The notes under the pieces are model-generated. The model was given only the letters and a program-made list of their open reading frames with translations, did no database searches and was not told the origin of the DNA. DNA of 42,965 nt from Saccoglossus kowalevskii (taxonomy: Eukaryota > Hemichordata > Enteropneusta > Harrimaniidae), in assembly GCF_000003605.2 (NCBI RefSeq), contig NW_003155238.1, positions 16,476-59,440 on the forward strand, given 5' to 3'. Position 1 is the first letter of the stretch. Every line of letters starts with the position of its first letter. The position numbers were made by a program, and so were the translations under genes. Shown here in pieces: positions 34,219 to 42,965 of the stretch.

Positions 34219-34614
34219 CCAGAGGTACACATTACTTGGGGTTTGCAACTACTGTGACATGACACCAAGATCTCGTTTCAATCTCGCTCTCGCATAAGCG
34301 TTCCAACTCAGAAAAATGCGAATGCGCATGCCCAAGGTAACTAGGATACTGAGATGTCCAGGTGGATCAAAATAGCAGCTCACGATATGACGATAATACG
34401 ATAACTATATTTTCTGTACATTTTCGATGTATTACATTTTTTCACTATGAATGTGGTAATACATGTTTTATTGATTATTACAAACCGCCCATTTCATGTC
34501 AGAAGGTCGTAGCATCAGTCTCGCTATCTACGAGATGAGACTTGAATGGGATCTTGACATGATGTCACCATACAGTACTATGCGCATTGCAAACCCCAAG
34601 TAATGTACCTCTGG
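34219..34614. mobile_element. MITE with ~28-bp inverted ends, inserted in a LINE relic
   Basis: CCAGAGGTACACATTACTTG continuing GGGTTTGCAA (34219-34248) is mirrored by 34587-34614, differing only by a 2-base indel (AC). The homology continues inward as diverged words (GACATGACACCAAGATCTCG versus the reverse complement near 34545-34575). The interior has no transposase. Flanking TATCA and CATCA may be an imperfect 5-bp target duplication. The left junction falls directly after the EDEYH codons of the retrotransposon fragment. Confidence 0.75.
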
Positions 34615-34736
34615 CATCACCTAATGATGTCATGCTAAAGATATACCCCCGTAAGAAATGTCCTATTTGAAATGGCAAAACCCAAAATTCAGAACTTTAA
34701 AAATTTGCCACCAAAAATAGCCTTGTTTAAAGGCCC

Positions 34737-34766
34737 AATTCACTTGCCCCGGGCAAGTGTGAATTG
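34737..34766. repeat. GC-rich hairpin AATTCA...CTTGCCC
   Basis: AATTCACTTGCCC pairs with GGGCAAGTGTGAATT across a single C, with a 2-base bulge. A related GGGCAAGTGCCC word is at about 18242 in NUP58 intron 9, so this may be the end of a small dispersed repeat. Confidence 0.5.
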
Positions 34767-35139
34767 TAGGTGGGGCTATGCTAATGAGTATTGTTAATCA
34801 CTTGCATAGCCTATGACGCATCCTGTTTCAGCGGTCCAAAATCATGTGACATTGATTGACAGTAGTTAATATTCAAAATTAGTAGCAAGTCCCTTTCCCC
34901 GGTTTGTGTTTTTAAACTTTTATCTGCCAAAATCTCAACTCGTACACTATTTATTGTCATAAATACTACACACAGTCACTGCTGTGATATTCATAGTCAC
35001 ATACATTCACTTTGGCACGACATAATCGATCTGTAAGTTCGAGAAAATGCGTTTTTACCGGAGCTTGGCTCAAGCTGTTTACTATAGCGTGACAAGCAAG
35101 GAAATAATCCCTATTGTTTAGGAGCATATTTATAGTATA

Positions 35140-35347
35140 CTGTGGAATACTTTATTTTCGCTGGAATTAATTTTCGCTGAAAAGGCTTTTTGGGTGTTTT
35201 GTATGGAATTTATTTTCACTGATTTTTGATCAGCTTAATGTGAAATATAGGAAAAAAAGTATATTCGCTGGATTTTATTTTCACGGAATTATCCCTCCAG
35301 TGAAAATAGCGAAAATAAATTCCAAGCGAAAATAAAGTAGTCTACAG
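35140..35347. mobile_element. Tc1/mariner-like MITE (TA target) with TTTATTTTCGC ends
   Basis: The element begins CTGTGGAATACTTTATTTTC and ends with the reverse complement of CTGTAGACTACTTTATTTTC. The inverted ends extend to about 40 bp including GGAATTNATTTTCGCT. TA dinucleotides flank both sides (35138-35139 and 35348-35349). Interior copies of TTATTTTCGCT and TTATTTTCAC make it partly self-repetitive. No transposase frame. Confidence 0.75.
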
Positions 35348-35524
35348 TACCTCGGCCTTTAACAACAGTGGTCTAACACTTCCTGTAGCAAGGTACCTAA
35401 AGAAGTGTTTTGAAATAAGACAGCTACCCCAGTGACAATCTTCTTTCACAGTTCAAGTTTTGCATTTTATAGTATAATAATTTGGTCTTAATATTATTTC
35501 TCTGTAATGTATTAGCTTAGTTTG

Positions 35525-35643
35525 TTTTATTTTATTAATTTTTTTTTTTTTTTTAACCTTTTATTTCTTATTAAACATTTGTAACCATTGCCAATCCCTC
35601 TGGTGAATGTGTAAGTGTTAATAAAATTACTATTACTATTACA
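35525..35643 (+). mobile_element. Retroposon-like 3' tail
   Basis: A poly(T)-rich stretch (35540-35556) precedes AACCTTTTATTTCTTATTAA, then GTGTTAATAAAATTACTATT and further ATTACT repeats. An AATAAA signal running straight into a short microsatellite is the usual 3' end of several non-LTR families. No coding part is attached, so the class is not assigned. A similar ATTGCAATAAAGATATTACT word is at about 36407. Confidence 0.4.
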
Positions 35644-35649
35644 TAACAG

Positions 35650-36820
35650 CAAGGGTATATTACAAGATTTAGGTATAGATTTGTGTGAATGAGCTAATAT
35701 CACACTCAAATTGAAACTGTCAGGCGAAATGTGATATTATTACAAAATTTACAGGAAAATCATTTCCAGAAATCTTAATTACAATTAGTGAAAAATTTCC
35801 TTGCGTAACACCTAATAAAATGAACAACATGTAACTTTTTTTTAGCTTTTTTGAAATCATCATCTAACTTTAAGGCCGCCACTGATTGGCTCCTGAGTTG
35901 AAATAAAATTTTAAAAAAATCAGTTTGTGACTTGGAACATTGCGATTATGAAAAGGTTGTCACCTGAGGGTATGCTTTTCAGTGTGAGTGCAGTGGGTCT
36001 TCAGTTGTGGTTTCATCTCTGTCTGAAGAGATTAACATCTTTTTGGGGCACTTCCTGAAAGTTTGTATGCACATGGCTTGTGTTTCGTGTTTTTTAATCA
36101 ACATCTGTGTATGAACTAGCCCATAACACTACCAGGTTGTATAGTTTATTACATTATGGTATACTCAATAAGGACAAGCAAAATATGTAATGTATATATG
36201 TAAAATATGTTCATAATTAAAGCACTCTAACAGCTGCCTCGGTTAAAACCACAAAATAATAATACCATACATATTATTACTTGCCTAATGCACATTTTAT
36301 ATATATTTTGTATAAATGTCATTCTGTTTTGTTGTTTTTTTTTTTTTGCTTTTTTGGTTATTCCATTTATTTACACTTTATTGTTCCTTTACAAAGTGGA
36401 TTTGATTGCAATAAAGATATTACTCTACGTTACTCATTAATCATTCCAACAATACATTGTCACAAAAAGGTAGTTGCTGTAACACAATTATCATGCAAAC
36501 ACTGATCATACAGTGTGCTTATACAGTCATAACAGAATTCATACAAAAATATTGTAATGAGTCACAGAAAATGTAGTCACCTTCATTCAAGAATATGATG
36601 TAAAATTGTGACTACCGGTAACACTGTAAGTACTGTAAGAAGTGTTAAATACTTCTTCAATGATCAGTTTATCTCCTAAAAATTTGAATTTAAACAGAAT
36701 GCCAACATATCCGTACTGTGACACTTACTAATCACTTCTGTGTTGTGTTGCGTTTGCCATTTGATGCTATCCAGAAATTTTCGACTTGCACCACCCAGCT
36801 TTCAGATTGGTTAACAACCA
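35650..36820. other. MTMR intron 1, no gene recognised
   Basis: AT-rich. Bases 35863-35905 (AAGGCCGCCACTGATTGGCT) match 40050-40090 (ACGGCCATCGCTGATTGGCT), so a diverged interspersed repeat is present in both places. Nothing else was recognised. Confidence 0.35.
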
Positions 36821-36828
36821 ACTTGATC

Positions 36829-36936
36829 TATCAGGTGCGTTTTCAAGTCAGCTCACATACATGCTATCAAGTGCGTTTTCAAGTCGGCTCACATACATGT
36901 TATCAGGTGCGTTTTCAAGTCAGCTCACATACATGT
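36829..36936. repeat. 36-bp tandem repeat, three copies
   Basis: Units start at 36829, 36865 and 36901 with TATCAGGTGCGTTTTCAAGT and differ at only four or so positions. Because 36 is a multiple of three, one + frame encodes three copies of a 12-residue peptide (YQVRFQVSSHTC), but the surrounding frame is not recognised as a gene. Confidence 0.9.
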
Positions 36937-36939
36937 ATA

Positions 36940-38455
36940 TGTGCGTGAAACATCAATAAGAATGGAGTATCAGACAAATACAGTATTATTTGCAAGCAGT
37001 AGTCATGCCTTGTCTCAATATTTGTGCAATATTCAGGTCGCAATATTTGAAACTGTCCACACTAGAGACATTTTCATCGATTAGCTTTCTTTCAAATAAT
37101 GACTTGTTTACTTTTATATTTAAAACTCAATGTGCTCAATTATATGGCATGATGACTTTTTGGTGCTCTGTGGAACTGCCTATTCCACTATTTAAACTGC
37201 CAGTCCACGTCATTTTTTTTTTGCAAATTGCTTACACTGTTTTTGAAACACCTGTTGCATTTGAAACATCAAATGGTACATATATTTGCTTGTCTTTGAT
37301 ATTAGAAGGAAGGAGTTCTAGGCAATTAAGTGTATGCATGCTTTCTGTTCAGCAGTTACTGTACATAGTGCTGCAGTAAAAACTGAAATAGTAAAACTAA
37401 AATTTAAATTTATCATGTACTGGATTATGAACCATAGACACACCTTTGTCAATTACAAAAGCACATATGCTACTGTAGCACAAATATGGTAAATGACTAA
37501 ACCAAAATACTTGTAAATTATCAACAAATAATTGTGAAAACTAATCTTTATTTATCTAATAATGCAGTAGTGTTAGGTTTTTCTTGCGACATCTATCTTT
37601 TCTTCTGCTCGCATCGATTCTAGAGAGACTTATAAGTGTTAAAATTGAATTGTGAAACAAGACATATTGACACTGTGAATAATGAAGTTCGTAATTTATG
37701 GTTCAATCCCAGGGATTCATAGCTTTCCCTTTAATACAATTCATGCTGTTATTGAATTAAATTGAATTGTTTAGGATTGTGTGACTTTCAACAATGTATT
37801 TTAAGACAATCATTTGCATTTCTGAGACAGAAGTATTTGACAGTCTTGCCTGTGAGGGCGCTGTAATAATGCACTTGCCGGGTACTCTTGCTCATTGCTC
37901 ACAGATGCATTTCTTTGAATTAAACTTACAGAGCGCCCTCAAATACATATATCTTTGTCACATGCAAATATCATATGTATTCTTTATTTTTTTGCTTAAT
38001 TAATAATTAATTCCGTAGAATTAAAATCTGTTTTATTGTACTGCTTTGATTATTTGCCCTACATGTATTTCCTAAATCTACAGCAAAGTAAGGAATACAT
38101 TTTATGGCTTACCTTCTCTATAGGAAGTCCCACATGTGTTCTATTTTCTGCAAGATCAATAGTTTATCATTAAAATGACACTTCTATGCTTAATTGATTG
38201 CCACATCGAGTGCTGCATTATAATGTTCTGAAAATCAATCAAACAAACCTTGCATGATTCCTTGCTTGACTCCTTCAAGGTTCTAGAATTTTATTGTCCA
38301 ATTAGCAATTGCCTGTTAGATTGATGGAGTAAGGTTTTGAATAGACTGGCGAATTGGATGGTGTAGCATCTTGTGGTGACTGTGCAGTGATGGATTGCTT
38401 CAATTAAAGGTATATCATACGGTCTGTGTGATCTTCTGAGCTACTCATCAACTGT
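36940..38455. other. MTMR intron 1, no gene recognised
   Basis: A 129-codon open frame (36990-37379, +) has no recognisable domain. A short foldback occurs at 37855-37943: GAGGGCGCTGT near the left end and ACAGAGCGCCCTC near the right, around ~65 bp. This may be a small transposon remnant. Confidence 0.35.
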
Positions 38456-38460
38456 ACATA

Positions 38461-38474
38461 CCCCCCCCCCCCCG
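38461..38474. repeat. Homopolymer of 14 C
   Basis: An uninterrupted C run in AT-rich intron, the mirror of the G run at 15799-15815. Exact length is uncertain because such runs are error-prone. Confidence 0.85.
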
Positions 38475-38559
38475 GTATACCATACTTCCTAGTTTACACA
38501 CACTAGCGCATATATGATGTGGTCACTAGAATAGAAACTACCAATGACAATTGGGATTG

Positions 38560-40300
38560 ATCCATGCTTATGGATTGACCTCTGTGCGTGTGTCTGTGTG
38601 TATGTGCATGCATGCGTCTGAACCTATATCTTAGACATGCCTGGACCAATTACACACATACATGTACATAATATTATACATATGCACATCAATTTGTTTC
38701 GCAATCTGAATTAAGATGTTTGAATGGCGGCCACTTTTGTACTGAAAAATCATCAAAATCAAGCATTTCTTGCATTCTGGAATCTCTGCTGTACAGATAG
38801 ATTTTGTTCAAACTTGGTACATCAGTTAGACATTAGGGGACCTTGATGTATGTCATTTTTTTAGCTCCGCTGTCGACTTTGTCGAGCGGAGCTTATCATA
38901 TGAGTGATTGTTCATCGTCCGTGTCAATGTTTTACTTTTTCGACTTCTTGTTAAAAACCGCAAGTCCAATTGCTTTGATATTACATATATAGATACTACA
39001 TGTAGACCTCTCTCAGATTTGTTCATTTCGTGATGATATCTTCAATTCTCTAATTTTGGTGAATATTTTTGTCATTTTTGGTAAAAAGTGATATTTTTGA
39101 CTTCTTGTAAAAACTGTAAGTCCAATTGCTTTGATATTACATATATAGATACTACATGTAGACCTTTCTCAGATTTGTTCATTTTGTGATGATATCTTCA
39201 ATTCTCTAATTTTGGTGAATATTTTTGTCATTTTTGGTAAAAAGTGATATATTTGACTTCTTGTAAAAACTGCAAGTCCGATTGCTTTGTTATTACATAT
39301 ATAGGTACTACATGTGGACCTCTCTCAGATTTGTTAATTTTGTGATGATATCTTTAATTCTCTAATTTTGGTGAATATTTTTGTTATTTTTGGTAAAAAG
39401 TGATATTTTCGACTTCTTGTAAAAACTTAAGTCGGATTGCTTTGATACTATACATATTGTTCATTTTCTAATGATGTCTTTAGTTCTTTAATTGAAATGT
39501 GCATTGCTAACAGCGGAGCTATCTCAGCCGATAGGCTACTTGTTTTCAGATTGGTTTCAAAATGGCCGACTGACGGTCATTTTGTTTTAATGAATGGGGT
39601 TCTAGTGCCATATCTTTGACATGCTTTGACTGATTAAGTTCAAATTTTTATATATTTTTTATACATCGTGTAATAGATATGTTGACTTTGGTTTAAAGAT
39701 CCAATAAAAAAGGGCTGAATGGTGGGTATCATAAAAAAATCAAGCATTTCTGTCAGCTGTCGCACTAGTGGTAATAAAATGAATGTGATATTTACTATGT
39801 GGGGGCAGCCATCTTGAATATGGCATGAAACTAAATAAAGAGACAAGTTGTGAAATGTGCTTTTCAGATTCCTACAAATCAGGAAAAAAATACAAAATAC
39901 CGGGGTACAAATGATTTGCATTAGCCAACGCTAACAAAATTTGGTCGAATTTGTCGTTTTTATGTGGAAAAATCCATTGCATACGAGCACCTAATAACAA
40001 AAAAGAACATAGAATACTTTCCCAGGGTATATGAAACCAAAATTATCATTTAACTATACGGCCATCGCTGATTGGCTACTGATTTGAAATGACAATTTTT
40101 GGTGGCCATTTTGTTTTAATTAATGCTTTTCCAGAGCAATATTTCTCAATATGGGCAAGTACTTGTTTTATGATACAAGTTGGCTGAGTGTCAAGCATTT
40201 TAATGTTCAAAAATCATATCCATATCGCTGACATGTTTATGTTTCTACTATATTACTATAAACAAAAACTATATATCTTAAATTTGATAACTAACAGGGA
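38560..40300. repeat. Family C repeat copy, split by a family B insertion
   Basis: Bases 38580-38640 are a TG-rich microsatellite (GTGCGTGTGTCTGTGTGTAT). Then comes ATCTTAGACATGCCTGGACC and family C words: TGGCGGCCACTTTTGTACTG, AAATCAAGCATTTCTTGCAT and TCAAACTTGGTACATCAGTT. After the insertion at 38862-39542 the family resumes with GATTGGTTTCAAAATGGCCG and CATTTTGTTTTAATGAATGG. The rest to ~40300 is more diverged. Confidence 0.6.
38862..39542 (+). mobile_element. Family B hairpin element, long copy with four 156-bp units
   Basis: The 5' end is a 31-base hairpin at 38864-38894 (arms AGCTCCGC and GCGGAGCT, inner TCGAC/GTCGA). Interior units share GACTTCTTGTAAAAACTG at 38942, 39099, 39255 and 39411, a 156-157-bp period. 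The 3' end is AACAGCGGAGCTATCTCAGC then CGATAGGCTACTTG, so TAGCTCCGCTGT appears inverted at the two ends. It sits inside a T-run of a family C repeat. No coding capacity is seen, so mobility would depend on proteins supplied elsewhere. Confidence 0.75.
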
Positions 40301-40489
40301 CTGTGCCATGCACGGCTTGTTATGATTATGAAGCATTATCGGCATCAGTGATTTTATAAATGAGCCTGAAATTATATATCCAAACATTACTGAACTTTTC
40401 ATTCTTTGAAAGTTTTAAATTGAATATTAGAACTTCATGTATTTGTGCAATGTTTTTTGATTAAGACAGACATGGTACATGGTGTCATA

Positions 40490-40700
40490 TTGAACTGTGA
40501 GGTCTTAAGCCATGGAGTCATTGTGCAATATTGGGTCTTTAAGACGTGGAGTCATCGTAAATGGTGGTGCTTTTAAGACATAGGGTCATAGGGAGTGGTG
40601 GGGTTTTTAAGACATGGGATCATAGTGAACGGTGTTAAAGACATGATCTTATAGTGCAATATGAGGTCTTAAGAGATGGGGTCATATTGAACAGAAGGGT
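40490..40700. repeat. Irregular short tandem repeat
   Basis: Words of the form GGTCTTAAG, GACATGGGGTCATA and GTGCAATATTGGGTCTT recur about every 35-45 bp through this stretch, with many indels. It abuts the terminal hairpin of the family A copy that begins at 40705. Confidence 0.65.
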
Positions 40701-40704
40701 TTTT

Positions 40705-42965
40705 GACTCCCATGTGCGAAGCACAAAATGGGAGTCTTTGCAGTTAGTGTGTCTGTGTATGTGTGTGTGTATGTGTGTCCGACTGTTCCACTGCTATCTC
40801 AAGAACCATACATCGGTTTTTAATGAAACTTGGTACATAGATGCTCTGAACATATGCGCAGATTTGATTAGTTTTTAGTAAAAATCCATGCATATTAATT
40901 ACCTACCTAATTTGCATGATAATTAGCTGATTTTTAGCTGTTCCATGATTGTTCCACTGATATCTAAACAACCACTCATTGGATTTTGATGAAACTTGGT
41001 ACATAGATGCTCTGAACATATGTGCAGATTTGATTAGTTTTTGGTAAAAATCTGTGTATATTAATTACCTAATTTGCATGATAATTAGCTGATTTTTAGC
41101 TGTTCCATGATTGTTCCACTGATATCTAAACAACCACTCATTGGATTTTGATGAAACTTTGTACATACCCGGTACATGCTCTGAACTAATGCTAGGTTTT
41201 GATTAGTTTTTAGTAATAATCCGTGGATACTAATTACCTAATTTGCATAATGATTAGTCAATTTACGGTTTTCCCACTGATATCTCAAGTACTAATCATC
41301 ATATTTCAATGAAACTTGGTACATAAATGTCATATGACACTGCACAGACCTGATAGTTTTTATTTTATTATTATTATTATCTTTTATTTCAGGACAAGCC
41401 CATATAAAAAGTAAGAAAAAAAAAATATTAACAAATTACACAGTATGCCTTAAATAGAATCGACCACGCCACATTTGCCATATACGTGATTTAAAAAAAA
41501 TATCACTAGATAATAGATTGATTAAAACAGAGTTCTTACTCAACAAAATACGTTGTGAAAAACTGTAGCACATTTTTCTAAGTTTAACCTGAAAATCATC
41601 AACATGTAAACTGGCGAAAGTCTCTGTAATACTACTATTAAAAGAACGAGAGACATTACATATAATTCTAAGAGCGTTGTTATACGCAACACGAATACGA
41701 TTAAAATCTGCCACAGTAAAATCCGATCATAGGTAACTACAATACAAATTTGAACAATAACTACGAAATAGCGTACACTTAACAGGAAGAGAACATTTAC
41801 TAAAACTACGTAATAAAAAGTTGGCTCGAGCAAACAATCCACGTATTTGTTTTCTCATACAAATACTGTCTTTTCCGTCCTGGGTAAAATGATATCCTAA
41901 ATAACATCACTGACTAACAAATTTTAGTGGCTTGCCATTAAGATAAACATTGGGAACTCGTTTAATGCCACACTGGGATGGCAAATTGTACATACAGACA
42001 GATTTCTTAAAATTGAATAAAATATCAAATTCATTGGCATAATTCTCACACTTCTTTACAAGAGAATTCAAACCCTTAATAGAAGGAGAAACCAAAATAA
42101 GGTCGTCAGCATAAAACATATGGTTGATGAACATGGTGATATCAGTACATATTAATTACCTAATTTGCATAATTAATTAATTTTCAGCATTTGATATAAG
42201 TACTAATCATCACATTTCAATGAAACTTGGTACATAGATGTCATATGACACTGCTCAGACCTAATAGTTTTTATGGTGATATCAGTACATATTAATTACC
42301 TAATTTTCATAATTAATAAATTTTCAGCATTTGATATAAGTAGTGAGCATTACATTTCAATGAAACTTGGTACTTAGATACTCAAGGTCTATGCAGAGAT
42401 TGATTGTTTCTGATAAATATTTGTGCATATTAATCACCTAATTTGCATAATTAGTTAATTTTCAGCTTTTCCGCGGGTATCTCAAGTACTAATCATCGCA
42501 TTTCAATGAAACTTGGTACATAGATCCTTTAGGACTATGCAGAGACCTGATTAGTTTTAGGATAAATAATTGTGCATATTAATCACATTAATTATTTTGC
42601 ATAATTAACAAACTTTCACACTGATATCTCAGGTCCTAATCATCACATATCAATGAATGTTTGTACATGGATACTGTAGGACAATAGACAGACCTGGATA
42701 ATTGTGGGTTAAAATCTGTACTTGTTAATTACCTAATTTGCATAATTAACCAATTTTAAGCTTTCACACTGATATCTATACTACTAATTATTCCATTTCA
42801 ATCAAACTTAGTACAAAGATGCTCTAGGACAATGTACAAACCTAATTAGTTTGGGGTAAAAATCTGTTCATATTAATTCCATAATAAGCACAATAATTCA
42901 TAATTTTTTGGTTCTAATCACGTTTCAATTAAACTTAGAAACATAGATTTTCTGTTACATTGCGC
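40705..42965 (+). mobile_element. Family A hairpin/tandem element, runs off the window
   Basis: It opens with a 32-base hairpin at 40705-40736 (outer arms GACTCC and GGAGTC, with TGTGC/GCACA inside), then CTTTGCAGTTAGTGTGTCTG, a GT microsatellite and units of 140-170 bp. Each unit carries TGATATCTCAAG, GAAACTTGGTACATAGATG and TTAATTACCTAATTTGCAT. At least ten units are visible. The array is interrupted by a retrotransposon at 41364-42132 and continues to the window edge. Order of hairpin, GCAGTTAGTGTGTCT, microsatellite and units is the same as in the copy at 26903-28302. Confidence 0.75.
41364..42132 (-). pseudogene. 5'-truncated non-LTR retrotransposon (reverse transcriptase fragment)
   Basis: The minus strand, starting about 42132, reads HMFYADDLILVSPSIKGLN, where YADD is the reverse-transcriptase catalytic motif. 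It continues in the same frame through DFNRIRVAYNNALRII, a segment typical of the post-RT region of LINE ORF2 proteins. Two in-frame TGA codons (near 41904 and 41727) break it. The frame ends near 41436, then a short 3' region with GGGCTTGTCCTGAAATAAAA and an ATAATAATA tail at 41364-41381. The motifs before YADD are missing, so it is a dead-on-arrival copy. The exact clade is not assigned. Confidence 0.8.

Noticed and set aside
36990-37379. 129-codon plus-strand open frame
   Set aside because: Hydrophobic, low-complexity composition as expected of AT-rich noncoding DNA; no recognisable domain or matching MTMR exon.
37690-37725. GGTTCAATCCC resembling a tRNA B box
   Set aside because: No A box at the right distance and no cloverleaf can be drawn; chance match.
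33691-42965. MTMR exon 2 expected downstream
   Set aside because: Searched by eye for a frame starting V-E-x-V-x-L-x-D-R after an acceptor; none found, so intron 1 is taken to run past the window.

Overview
The window is animal (metazoan) nuclear DNA from an invertebrate. It is AT-rich, has GT-AG introns of about 0.25 to 4.7 kb, polyadenylation signals, and many transposon-derived repeats. Three conserved protein-coding genes were recovered by reading exons, splice sites and codon phase. Each resembles its vertebrate counterpart closely enough to suggest a slowly evolving marine lineage such as a hemichordate, cephalochordate or mollusc. The species cannot be fixed from the sequence alone.

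Layout. Bases 1-3540 are intergenic, with one small hAT-type element. A promoter-like patch near 3570-3720 precedes a FAM114A (NOXP20 / DUF719 family) gene on the + strand. Its ten coding exons run 5486-11360 and predict 572 residues. Bases 11361-17633 separate it from a convergent gene and hold tandem repeats, including a 22-copy 40-bp minisatellite in which nearly every unit carries a CCAAT box. NUP58 (nucleoporin p58/p45, NUPL1) lies on the - strand, 33390 down to 17634. Its eleven coding exons all join in phase and predict 743 residues. About 110 bp upstream of the NUP58 start, in divergent orientation, is an in-frame region ending in MEHIRTPK and a splice donor. This is the first coding exon of an MTMR6/7/8 myotubularin-related phosphatase. 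The rest of that gene lies beyond the window, so 33691-42965 is its first intron.

The NUP58-MTMR6 head-to-head pair matches the arrangement I recall on human chromosome 13, so the short shared promoter may be ancient. NUP58 acts in the central channel of the nuclear pore, MTMR6-type enzymes are phosphoinositide 3-phosphatases, and FAM114A proteins are linked to Rab2 and Golgi/autophagy. Nothing in the sequence ties the three into one pathway.

The introns carry most of the novelty. Two repeat families, A (hairpin GACTCC...GGAGTC plus a GT-rich microsatellite plus units of about 150 bp) and B (hairpin AGCTCCGC...GCGGAGCT plus 156-bp units), each occur in one NUP58 intron and again in the MTMR intron. 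A third, looser family C is interspersed and hosts a B insertion. One family A copy is split by a 5'-truncated non-LTR retrotransposon whose pre-insertion sequence is preserved in a neighbouring unit. NUP58 intron 9 also holds a pogo/Tigger-like transposase fragment and, on the opposite strand, a damaged two-exon relic with a HIRAN-like domain. No tRNA, rRNA or CRISPR array was seen.
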